From Babylonia areolata (Eukaryota > Mollusca > Gastropoda > Neogastropoda > Buccinidae), in NCBI RefSeq assembly GCF_041734735.1, contig NC_134887.1, positions 41,516,513 through 41,580,512 on the forward strand: DNA of 64,000 nt, read 5' to 3'. Within the stretch, counting starts at the first letter, position 1; each line of letters begins with the position of its first letter. The notes beneath the pieces are model-generated. The model worked only from the letters and a program-made list of their open reading frames with translations, had not been told where the DNA came from and searched no databases. A program made the position numbers and the translations under genes. Of this stretch, positions 54,441 through 64,000 are shown in pieces.

Positions 54441-57400
54441 TGGGCTGCAGTCAGATGTATGTGGTTATGGATGGGTCACAGTGGTGTATGTATAAAAGCA
54501 CTGACTTGATGGGTCACACTGTTGGGTGCGCACCATGATGTGTCAGTGAGGGGAGGCAGTGCAAGCTGCTGATGGCTGCAGTGCTGGCACCAGACAGGAC
54601 AAGGTGACTGTGTTGCGGCAGGGTCGTGGCAGCCAGTGCCTTTCTTCCTTCCTTTCTTCCCTCCTTCCTCCCTCCCTTTCTTCCTTCTGTCCCTGCTGAG
54701 GGTTTGTCATGGCCAGTCTGTCTCCAGGGGGGGGGCTGCCCGCCAACTGCCGTCTGTCTCCACTAGGCATGGGACAGAGAGACACAGTCACCACATATCT
54801 ACCTCACTTCATTTGTTACCTTCATAGCACGTCTATGACGCAGGATGACTACAGCAGAAATGTGTGATGGCACACCATAGCATGGTTGATGGTGCTCTGT
54901 GTTTGTGAATGTGTGTGTGCCACAGACAGACAATATGAGAGCAATACCTGTTTAAGGGGTCAGATAGGTGTGAACAACATGGAGCAGATCTGACTGCTTG
55001 CCAAAGGAAGGGGGGGGCTAGAGAGCTATGTATACATGTATATTTATTTGTTGGGGTGACCAGCATGCTGCCCTCCTGTCTTCTGGGTTCATGGATGACC
55101 CCCCACCTGCCTGCTGTGGTCCACAGGGTGGTGGGAGGAATGAAACGCCAGCTGACTGCAGGCCGTGTACCACCACCAGTGTGACTGACTGGCTGTATAC
55201 AATGTGCCAACTCCACACAGTGCCATTGACACATCATGTCACAGTGGATCACACGTTAATGTTTGTTTCAAGTGGATTCGTATTCACAGGATAAAGTTGA
55301 AAGAAATGTGATGTGTATAGCTGCCTATATAGATGACAGTACCAAGACATGGCAAGAGTTTGGGACTAGGATTACCTGAGAGCTGCACACTGTTCATAAT
55401 GCCTGCAATTGTCAAGATGTAAGATAAAGTTTTATTTTATCATAGAAACGGAGAAGGGTCCTTCGGTTGCATGACTTATAGAGTTGAAGAAAATGTTTTT
55501 TATGTGCATGGATTTTCAGTTGTCGAACCATACAGAATTGTTGTTCAGCTTGACCGTGATTTGCAGAACATGTTTGTAAATCCAAGTTCAGAAAAGTAAT
55601 GGATAGGTGATCTGCTTACCCTTGTACATACAATGCCAAACTGTGTGTGCTGAACACCCATGTGTAGCAGAGACTGTTGATTTGGTGCTGGTCACTGAAC
55701 ATGGATGTGGCAGGGAGAGGTGGAGATTGAAGGGGGATCAGAGGAGAGGATTCAGCATCAGGCACCACTGAGTGTAAATAATAACGACAAAACCAGTGTT
55801 ACATGAACCACTGTGTGAAAAGGGTAATAATGAAACCAGTGTTAGACAAATGCACCACTGTGTCTAAAGGGTAATAACGAAACTAATTGACCTGCATGTG
55901 TAAAGGATTTGTGATGAAAACCGTGTTCAGGTAGGCACAAAATCCACTGCATCAGTGTTAACATATCGATAGAAGTGCTTGATCAGTTGATACTCCATTT
56001 AGATAGTCACGAAATGTACACAGATCAAAATGACAAGGGTGATGAGATGATGATGGTAGATCACCATGTGGTAAGGTCATGAAATGATTAAAGTCAAATC
56101 TGAAGGATTACGAAATTTACATATCATGAAGGCCAAAGAGATCTCTCTCTTTTTTAAGAAAAAATAGATCACCAAGGTGCAAAGGGTGATGGAATAGTTC
56201 AGGTACATGTCAAAATGTAACAAATGGTCTACTGTTAGACTTGTGAAGGCAGGTTATCAGTTGTGCAGGTGTGACAGAGCTGTGAATGGACCACAGTCTC
56301 ACAACTTCATCTTCCCTTTTACAGTTAGGTCTTCACCTGAAGAATAACATGTTTGTGGTTTGCATTCATGATTGATGTAACTTGGTGAAGGTCGTTGATT
56401 TTATACGCAAGATAATTGCAAGCATGTTAACTGATGCTACCACTGGTGTTAACAAAACTGCAGACCAGCCCAAATTTGTCTAAAGAATACCAAAGAATGC
56501 CATTCATGGAACAGAGCCACAGCATCATTTGATGTGTTTTTCAGCATGTTTCATTGACTTCCAAATACTTTGAAAATCATTGCAAAATAGAACCATTTGT
56601 CAGTTTTTGCTTTCATTTTGTGTTGGAACTTGAATTGAATATGTTGGAGGTCATTTTTTATGGCCTTGTTTTTTCATGTTACAGGTCCTCTTTTTTTCTT
56701 TCTTTCTTTCTTTTCTTTTTTTTTTCTTTTCTCACTCTTAAACAGGACGTAGATAACCATCCAGTAATGAACATCAGGCCTCTATGTTAGTTGTGAAGTT
56801 GATTTGTGATGACCATGATCAAAATTAGCAGGCACATTGATTATTTTGTAAAGCTGACTGAACATGTATGACTCTTTTTAATGGCACTTGACCATGACTG
56901 GTTTATGTGGGGGAAGGGGGGGAGGGAATGAGTGTTGACCACAGTGTGGTCCATGCCTTTTGTTTTTGTTGCTCTCTGCCATCAGAACATTGGTGACACA
57001 CACCATACCCTGCTGCCCAGATCTGTTGTGAAGATTGATTTACTAATAGTGTTGATTGTGGACACCTGGGTTGATGCCTTTACTCCTTTTCTGTCATTTC
57101 TGCAGATTGCCCATGGACTAAATTGATCCAGGAATTTCAAACATGTAGACCTGGGACTTTTTTTCATCCAGGTAGCACAGTTCCACAGAGCAGTGTTTGT
57201 AAATTTTGCTGTCCAGTGACGGATACTTAAACTGACTGCCAATACCTATATTCATTATATCCCACTTTAAGTTTCATGTTGACTGAAATGTTTAAGTCAA
57301 AATGTCGATACCCAAAAGATTTAGTACAGGTTGTTACAGTTACATATTTATAATCCAGTGTTGTTGACAGATGTAATAATCATGAGCCCAAAGCATCTGA

Positions 57401-58234
57401 CATTAGTATGTCATGAACATGTAAGCCAACAGAGGCAGTGTGATTTGAGGTACATGTGTGTCGTCCAGAGGAATGGACCCTTGCAGCAAGCGGAGCGTTC
57501 TGACGGAGGTCTTTAATTATCGTTCCCCAGGGTGGGGTTGGCAGCATTTGCAGTTAGTTTATGTGCATTGATTTGAGGTGCCAGTATTACATGACTGACA
57601 TATGATCTCCTCTTCTTCACTGTCGGCCATGGAGGGCACAGGACTGCATCAGAACAGGGGGGAAGGAGAGGGGAGGTGACAGTGCACCCCTTCAGTGGAG
57701 GGGGGGGGGGGGGGTCTGTTGCCACTGAGTGTTTAGTGTTGAGTGGTGGTGGTGCATGTAACACTTTCACCCTGTTTCACCAGACTGTTCCTGGCTGAAA
57801 ACCAACCACTGTGGCTGGTCAGCTAGTTTTACCAGATGTGGGAAGCAGCAAGCACAAACTTCCATTTGTGGCTTGGCTTGGCTCATGTCAGTAACCACTG
57901 CCTGACAGTTCATGGACACAACTTTACTGATGAGGTCACTTCTGTTGTTATTATTGTACAGGTGGTTGTTTTTTCCCCTTTTTTTTCTTTTTGTAACCAA
58001 TACTAAATGGTTGTACAGAAGATTGAATTGTACAGCATGTGCATTATTGTATGCTATTTGTATATATCTTTGAATAATTGTACAGAAAATAATTGTACAG
58101 TGTGTGCAAGAGGGAATGAAGAGCTGTACAGGGTGTGTGTGAGTGTGTGTCAGCTGCCTGCCCTGTGGATGGTAAGTTATGATTATGTACAGTGGCTGAC
58201 ACTTTTCACACCAAGTTAGCTCTGGAGCAAATGA

Positions 58235-58240
58235 AATAAA
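58235..58240 (+). promoter_or_regulatory. Candidate polyadenylation signal of MED13
   Basis: AATAAA followed within 30-40 bp by a TTGGACTTTGTTTTCTG U/GU-rich stretch, the usual downstream element. It is the only canonical signal noticed after the MED13 stop and before the DIRS-like element. Confidence 0.55.
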
Positions 58241-58369
58241 CCTGGAGCAGAGACAGTCACCTTGGACTTTGTTTTCTGTCAACCTTTTTTTTTCCCTTCT
58301 ATATCAGCTCATCTCTCAATTCTATTTACCTTGTCTGTCTTGGTCTCTTTCTGACCTTTGCCCTTGTAT

Positions 58370-59170
58370 GAGATTTAGCAGATTTGTATGTATGCATTAT
58401 ATCTGCCTGTTTCTGAATGACTATATTTACAGCCCTAACATATCTGTCTCGGCAGCCATCATGACTCCTGTTCCTGTGCTCTTCATACGGCAAAGTTTTT
58501 TCGTATTTTCTGTCTGTCTGTTGATTCTCTGGCGTTCTTGTTTTTTGTCAAATTATGTCTCCAACCAGGTCACATAATTATATAGCTCGATTGGGCGATG
58601 GCGCTAAAATTAAGGCACGATCGCAATCAATTGGCTGACACTCTGGGCCCTCTATTCCTGGCCCTCTCAACAACGCCAACCCGGCGCCTCCTCCACTTCC
58701 TCCGCTATGCGTATGTACATCTCTTATATATAGGTGCATACACAGATTCCTTTCCATTACGGATTATGCACACTTGCCCATTTACTTGGGTATATCTGTG
58801 CACGCTACACGTATGCTTATACAGCCACTTATTTCTCATGACTCAATCTCTTGTCACTGGCGTATTCCTGACATCATCACTTGAGTTGATGGAAGTTTAC
58901 AATCCCTTTGCACATACATGTATTCATTTTCATAAATTCATCCCTACCTTGCTTTCGGAGGACGACTGCACTCACAGACAAAACTGCCTCATTCACACCT
59001 GAATGTATGCTCCTTCACATATCAGTGGTGGCTGGTCCTTAGGGACAGACACACACTCCCTTCCCACCCACAGTGCTAAGGATGCCCTCTCTTGGTGCAT
59101 GGAGGGACAAGGCAACCCAACTCATGATGCCCTAACCTGGTACAAGGAGGGATGAGGCAGTCCAACTAAG
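58370..59170 (+). repeat. Left inverted terminal repeat of the DIRS-like element
   Basis: The reverse complement of this region shares an ordered series of blocks with 62970-63590: CCCTCCTTGTACCA[AG]GTTAGG, CTGTGGGTG, GGGAGTGTGT, GAGCATA[CT][AG]TTCA, GCAGTC[GC]TCC, CAAGTAAATGGG, GATGTACATAC and AGAAACA. Outer limits are approximate. Confidence 0.65.
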
Positions 59171-60323
59171 AGGTGCCACTCCGGACACACATGCCCTTCA
59201 TTCCTCCAAGTTTGTAAGGCATCCCTTCTTCCCCCCCTTGCCTACAACAACCCTTGGTTTGCACCACTGTGGTTGTGACAGCAGCTCCACACGGGCCCTA
59301 CATCCTTGCCAGCCCTCCCATGAAGGGGTGTCTATCTTTGCCTTCCAAGTTTTAGCGGGCCCAAAAACTGCCCACTGGGCAGGAGACAATCACCCTAAGT
59401 CCATCTCTTCCACTCCTCACTAGTGGCAGAAGGCCTGGGTAATAATTTTTTTCCTGTACACTCGGGAGAAAGGCATATTGACGAGGACGGATGCGTCTCA
59501 CAAAGCACAACGAACCGTTCATTACCCACAGGGGCGCACCTTTCTGCCCACTCATACCGACACGGCAGATGCTGCATTCAAGCACATTAGTTCGCCCATC
59601 ACCTTGCTCGAACAGAGATCCAACATCGAAGTCTCAAACAATTGGCGTTTGAAAGCAATTTCTGCACTTGGTCTTCCTTGCCCGATCCTTTCAGCCTCGA
59701 CACACAACCACTGCTGTGGTTACAGATGGGCATTCCTTCTCAAGCACTGTCTTTCTAATGAGACACTTCCAGGGGTTTCCAGCCTAGGCAGGCTATCCCA
59801 TCATGGAGCCCCAGCCTTCAGTCAAGGGCCTGTCAGAGGGAGACAGTCCTCCTCTGGTGTCAAGAGCACAACATCCACCTGACAGCATGATATGTCCCAG
59901 GCAAGCTCAACATTCTAGCAGATTACCTCAGCAGATCCCACACCATGCTCCAAACGGAGTGGACCCTGTCACACTCAACTCTTCAGCCGATCTGGGACCA
60001 TTGGCACAAACCACAGGTGGATCTCTTCGCAACAAGATTCAACTTCCACATTCCAACATACATCTCCCCAGTCCCAGACCCGCAGGCCTGGGCCATAGAC
60101 GCCCTATCGATCAGCTGGTCCAACCTTTCGGGGTACACCTTCCCCCCACTTCCAATCATATGAAAAGTCCTCAGAAAGGCAAGGCTGGAGAGTGCCACCG
60201 TGATTCTCATCGCACCACACTGGCCAGCACAGCCGTGGTTCCCCGACCTCCACCTCACTCACGTTCCCGCTGGGGCGTTCCCCACGGAAACCCAGAGGTT
60301 CTCAACCTACACGCCTGGCTACT

Positions 60324-61040
60324 GTGCGGGAATCTCTGTCAGCACTAGGCGCCTCTGATGACACAGCTGACCTTGTGTGCAGGTCACATCGCAAAGGCAC
60401 TCAAGGCGTTTACTCTGCACACTGGAACCGCTGGCTCTCCTGGTGCTCAACCCACTCAGTCAATTCCACACACCCATCCAATATGGATCTCGCCAACTTT
60501 CTTGCCTTCCTCTCCTCCTCCAAAGGCCTCTCTGCCTGTGCAGTACGGGTCCATCGTGCTGCAATCAGCTCCACTCTTCGGCAACTGGGCGGGCCTTCTT
60601 TCTCAGATGAGCCCCTGCTCAAAGCACTGGTCCGAGGGGCTTCCCTCAGTCACGCACGTAAATCCCTCCGGACCCCCTCTTGGGACCTTTTGCTGGTCCT
60701 GCAATACCTCCGCAAGGCCCCCTTCGTACCCCTTGCTATAGCTCATTTCAAGCTACTCTCCATGAAGACACTCTTTCTCATCTCACTTGCCTCAGGCAGG
60801 CGGTGTAGTGAGGTTCATGCCCTCAGTGGCATCACACAAGATATAGCCTTTGAGCCGGACGGATCTATCTCACTTAGATTCCTCCCTGAATTTCTTGCCA
60901 AAAATCAGACTCCCGGTACACCCTCTCCCATTCTTTTCACCAAACCACTCTCCTCTATACTGGCCCATGACGACGAGGACAGATTCCTCTGCTCGGTCAG
61001 GGCCCTGCGCATATACCTTAAAAGGTTGCGTCCCTTCTGA
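60324..61040 (+). pseudogene. Tyrosine recombinase region of the DIRS-like element
   Basis: The region has the make-up of a DIRS-type tyrosine recombinase: an N-terminal SAM-like, core-binding part (SAHWNRWLSWCSTHS, NFLAFLSSSKGLSACAVRVH, AAISSTLRQLGG) and a catalytic part with the first-Arg box LASGRRCSEVHAL. It belongs to the broken retroelement at 58370-63590 and is treated as a fossil. Confidence 0.8.
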
Positions 61041-61140
61041 TCGTCCAAACGACGCCTCTTCATTAGCTGGAACCTGGACCATCCGTGTGACATTAGCAAA
61101 AATAAAGAAATGACACCAATAATCTACCATGGTGTTGCAC

Positions 61141-61298
61141 AAGTAACCTGATCAACACCAAAGTACCGAAGTTGAGGTTGACACTGGGTTACTTCATGAA
61201 AGGAAACACAAAGTACAACAAGTAACCTGATCAACACCAATGTACCGAAGTTGAGGTTGACACTGGGTTATTTCATGAAAGGAAGTACAAAGTACAAC
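61141..61298 (+). repeat. 79-bp direct repeat, two copies
   Basis: Two adjacent 79-bp copies share AAGTAACCTGATCAACACCA, GTACCGAAGTTGAGGTTGAC and ACTGGGTTA with a few differences. They lie just after the recombinase part; they may be a local duplication or part of the retroelement's 3' region. Confidence 0.9.
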
Positions 61299-61369
61299 GC
61301 ATGTCATGTCGTGAGTAGTCCCAAACCAACATGGATCTCCAGAGCAGCATTATATTGTCATCTTAGTCC

Positions 61370-62040
61370 AAATAATGAATAACAGAAAAAATGTTCCAAA
61401 TACTGCAATGATAACTGGACATTTATCAGCTCTTCCTCATTGCACAAAGTGCTTTACAATCCACACACACACGTATACCAAACACACTGTTCTCAACTCA
61501 CAATCATGCACAATATATATATATATTATATGCGCATACAAACTCGTACGTACAATACAAACATACATGCATCCATCCATTCAACGCATACACAATACGG
61601 CATTACAAATATACTTACACAATCAACTGTATATGACTACTTCACGTATAAGAGAGTGTGTAAAGGAAATGCTGCTTCAACAGGAAAGTCTTGAGGTTAG
61701 ATTTAAAGGAAGGCAGTAAGGGGCTGTGACGGATAAGGTGAGGCAAAGAGTTCCATAAATGAACAGCAGATGATGATGAAAAGGCTCGACCACCGTGCTT
61801 TTCTCTTTTGTAGTTTGGGGATGCAAAGCGTTCTTTCATCGGCAGCAGAGCAAAGAGAACGGGAGTTGGTTGGGGGAGTAGTACATAGATTTGAAAGATG
61901 TCAGAGAGGTATCGGGGTGCAGTTCCACATACGACATGGTAGCAGAGACAGGCGGATTTGTATCGATTCTTTGCTCTATGGGAAACCAGTGCAACTCGTT
62001 ATGATCTCACTTCCTGGACTGTGGCGAGTTTCTGTCAGTT
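61370..62040 (-). mobile_element. LINE 3' fragment (CR1/Jockey-type reverse transcriptase C-terminus)
   Basis: On the minus strand, from about 62030 downwards: LHWFPIEQRI, then APRYLSDIFQIYV, then ERFASPNYKREKHGGRAFSS and AVHLWNSLPHLIRHSPLLPS followed by FKSNLKTFLLKQHFL and a stop at 61642. These are the standard C-terminal blocks of CR1/L2/Jockey-like reverse transcriptases (LHWLPV, APxYLSDL, RAFSxAAPxLWNSLP, FKSxLKTHLF). The frame changes at least twice, so it is dead. The 3' UTR runs to about 61370 and includes CA and TA runs. It lies within the DIRS-like element. Confidence 0.8.
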
Positions 62041-62969
62041 TAGGTAATCAGCAGAATCACTGTGACTCTCTCTCGAGGGAAGTAGTGGCAGTCCATGAAC
62101 TTACAGATAGAATGGTTCTATTTATGTCCATGGTGGCAGTCCAGGGAAGGTGCTCACTGTCTCGCTTGACGACGAACAAAGTATTGCTGCCAACAGGGAT
62201 ATTCTGCCTGTCAGAACAGGCACCAGGAATCACCACCTGATCGCCTCAGTGTGGGGTCTCCTCTGATGTGTCGTCTCATGGCAACCTTTGATAGGTAGCT
62301 CCCTGTGTTATGTCAGTACAGGGAATGTGTCAGTGTCAGCCTGGGAGTGTGACTGGGGACACGATTCAAGATGAGCAGCATTTAACCTGTTCACTGCCTG
62401 CATGATGGGTTAACCAGTAATACTGTAGTTTTGGAATTGGTCCAAATGTGTAATCTCTATCATTTCAATTACTTTAGTTCAGTCACACCACGTTGGATAC
62501 CTGGACTTCATTTGTTGGGCTTTTTTCCTTTGTATGCTTGTGGTGTTATCTAATTTGTTGTTGAAATATTCACAATGAAAGAGTTGTTTTTGTAACAAGA
62601 AACGTTAAATTACATAGCTAAAAATATACCTCCTTGTTCAACCAGCTCAAAATCTTTAAAACATTCCTAATATCAAAAGTGTTTTCGTTAGAAAGGTCAA
62701 TCATTTCCTTTAAAAAAAACAATTAAAAAAAACCCACATGGTTTGCATACTTTTGATAAAAAAAAAAAATGTAGCCTGTAGAAATACAATTTCTCAGGTA
62801 AGGTCCACAAACCATGACAAAAATTAATGTGTTTTGAAAGCAAAGGAATCCCCCCCCCCCCCCTAAAATTACGTTTAGCTAACATACCTACTGGTGCAGA
62901 ATCGCGTGACAAGGCGGGGGGTTCGCCTTCTCTATGTTTAGGATGCGGTAACTGTAATGGCCTGCTAGG
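62041..62969. other. Unassigned sequence between LINE fragment and right terminal repeat
   Basis: No recognisable coding part. Homopolymer runs of A (62757-62769) and C (62850-62862) are present. It probably belongs to the interior of the decayed retroelement or to later insertions. Confidence 0.4.
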
Positions 62970-63590
62970 AAAACATCCTCCCTCCCTCCTTGTACCAAGT
63001 TAGGGCATCTTCAGCCCTGTGGGTGAGGAGGGAGTGTGTCTGGGTCCCTTGGAGCCAGCTACAGCAGAGATGTGGATGTGGCCAGGAGCATATGTTCAAG
63101 CTTGCTCGAGACTGACAGTTGTGTCAATGTATGGAGCAGTCCTCCAAAATGGAATGAGGAAACTATATACGAAGATGTGCACAAATATGTACTTAGGATG
63201 TACGTAGACTTCAATGGGATGCCAGGGAATGTGGCCATGCCTAGAGATCAATGCATGAAAATGAACACATACACAAGAATATATGTAGCATACATGGATA
63301 TGCTCAAGTAAATGGGTATGTGTACTGAAAAAGCAATGCAAAAATGTCTAATAGATATGTACATACACATATGAATATTGTGCCTGTATGTAGACACAGT
63401 CCTGAGCCTCACGTACAGAAGTGTGCAAAAATATATGTGCAGATCTTGCTTTGTTAGAAAATCTCGATGTACAGAGATAGAAATGTAATTGTATATGTTT
63501 ATATGAAGAATGTATAAACATCTCGCAGAAACACATGTAGATATGCATATATAGAGAGAAATGTACATGCATGGATTTGTGCGTGGTTCC
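62970..63590 (-). repeat. Right inverted terminal repeat of the DIRS-like element
   Basis: Inverted relative of 58370-59170 (shared blocks given there), for example CCCTCCTTGTACCAAGTTAG at 62983 and CAAGTAAATGGGTATGTGTA at 63304. Rich in ATGTA-type repeats. Confidence 0.65.
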
Positions 63591-63869
63591 TTTTTTTATA
63601 ATAAATAAATCACTAACAATGACTTTTTTTTAATCATAATACATCATTAATAATAACAATTGTATTCATTACTTCTGTATTATTTCAAAAGAACATCCCG
63701 TGGTCAGTAAAGGGGGCTGGAGTGACTGGCTGTGTAGAAGGGAAGTAACTCCGTTGACAACTGCCTAGGTTTCAAAAGCGGAGTTGCCTCCCTTCGCGCA
63801 ACCCCCCCCCCCCCCCCCAAAAAAACCTGCTAATCAGAGGGGCTTTGCCAGTACATATTCCCTATTGAG
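63591..63869. other. AT-rich flank, no gene
   Basis: AT-rich sequence with a C-run followed by an A-run at 63803-63826. No feature recognised. Confidence 0.5.
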
Positions 63870-63960
63870 TAATGTGACGCTTCCGCGATGTAGCGGGAGG
63901 AATGTCATTCCGCATGTGGGAGTCCGTGGTTCGATCCAGTAGGCCGCAAGGGAGGTAATA
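63870..63960 (+). mobile_element. Possible tRNA-derived SINE head
   Basis: TAGCGGGAGG (63892-63901) resembles a weak A box and GTGGTTCGATCC (63927-63938) is a good B box, 35 bp apart as in tRNA-derived promoters, followed by a GGAGGTAATAATTAAAA stretch. No clover-leaf with full pairing was found, so a working tRNA gene is unlikely. Confidence 0.4.
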
Positions 63961-64000
63961 ATTAAAAAAAAGTCCGTGTGTGCCTTGGTTGATGCCGAGA

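Larger units (their letters stand above)
53693..58255 (+). other. MED13: Probable 3' UTR of MED13, about 4.5 kb
   Basis: No coding frame or transposon is recognised over this interval, and a canonical AATAAA occurs only near its end at 58235-58240. Two Pumilio-type elements TGTANATA are present (55773-55780 and 58059-58066). A C/T-rich tract at 54640-54690 and a G-run at about 57700 are noted. The extent is inference: earlier non-canonical polyadenylation sites are possible. Confidence 0.5.
58370..63590 (+). mobile_element. DIRS-like tyrosine-recombinase retroelement, old and broken
   Basis: A fossil of the DIRS order. Long inverted terminal repeats (about 58370-59170 and 62970-63590) enclose a coding part: an RNase H/connection region at about 59440-60330 with VDLFATRFNFHIPTYISPVP and ILIAPHWPAQPWFPDL-type motifs, and a tyrosine recombinase part at about 60324-61040. 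The 5' gag and most of the reverse transcriptase are not recognisable. A LINE fragment in the opposite direction lies inside it. The terminal repeats differ from each other in many places, and the coding part has several breaks, so it is old and not functional as a whole. Confidence 0.8.

Overview
The window looks like animal nuclear DNA, most likely from a gastropod mollusc. It has long AT-rich introns, GC-rich coding exons with GT-AG boundaries, many CA/GT/CT microsatellites and minisatellites, tRNA-derived SINEs whose body and tail resemble a family I remember from gastropod genomes, CR1/Jockey-type LINE fragments and a DIRS-type retroelement. The species assignment is inference. LAYOUT: (1) 1-8230 holds no convincing gene. 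It contains three SINE copies, a 44/45-bp minisatellite, a decayed LINE reverse transcriptase and blocks of GT/CA repeat. (2) 8231-8609 looks like a two-way promoter, with a candidate first exon of a small membrane protein on the minus strand and three YY1-like GCCATNTT sites plus a CCAAT box. (3) 8610-53692 is one complete gene on the plus strand, MED13, the large subunit of the Mediator CDK8 kinase module. I could place 30 coding exons. Every junction is GT-AG, the phases match throughout, and the sum is 6405 nt, or 2134 residues plus a stop, close to the roughly 2170 of human MED13. (4) 53693 to about 58255 is probably a long 3' UTR ending near an AATAAA at 58235. (5) About 58370-63590 is an old, broken DIRS-like tyrosine-recombinase retroelement with inverted terminal repeats, carrying an opposite-strand LINE fragment inside. 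(6) The right edge has a weak tRNA-like SINE head. HOW IT FITS TOGETHER: the window is essentially one regulatory gene with its promoter and repeats. MED13 is the bridge that attaches CDK8, cyclin C and MED12 to core Mediator. Its N-terminal domain, a TPPHSP phosphodegron at residue 326, a disordered centre and an Argonaute-like MID/PIWI C-terminal half can all be read. The most unusual pattern is that small tandem duplications repeatedly span splice junctions of this gene (exons 10, 15, 22, 27 and 28), creating duplicate donors or acceptors; at least two of these would change the protein in frame. Other notable items are a 3.4-kb DNA transposon in intron 25 with intron-bearing gene remnants, two MITE-like elements, and a dense series of minisatellites inside the MED13 introns. 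All comparisons with known proteins are from memory; no searches were run.
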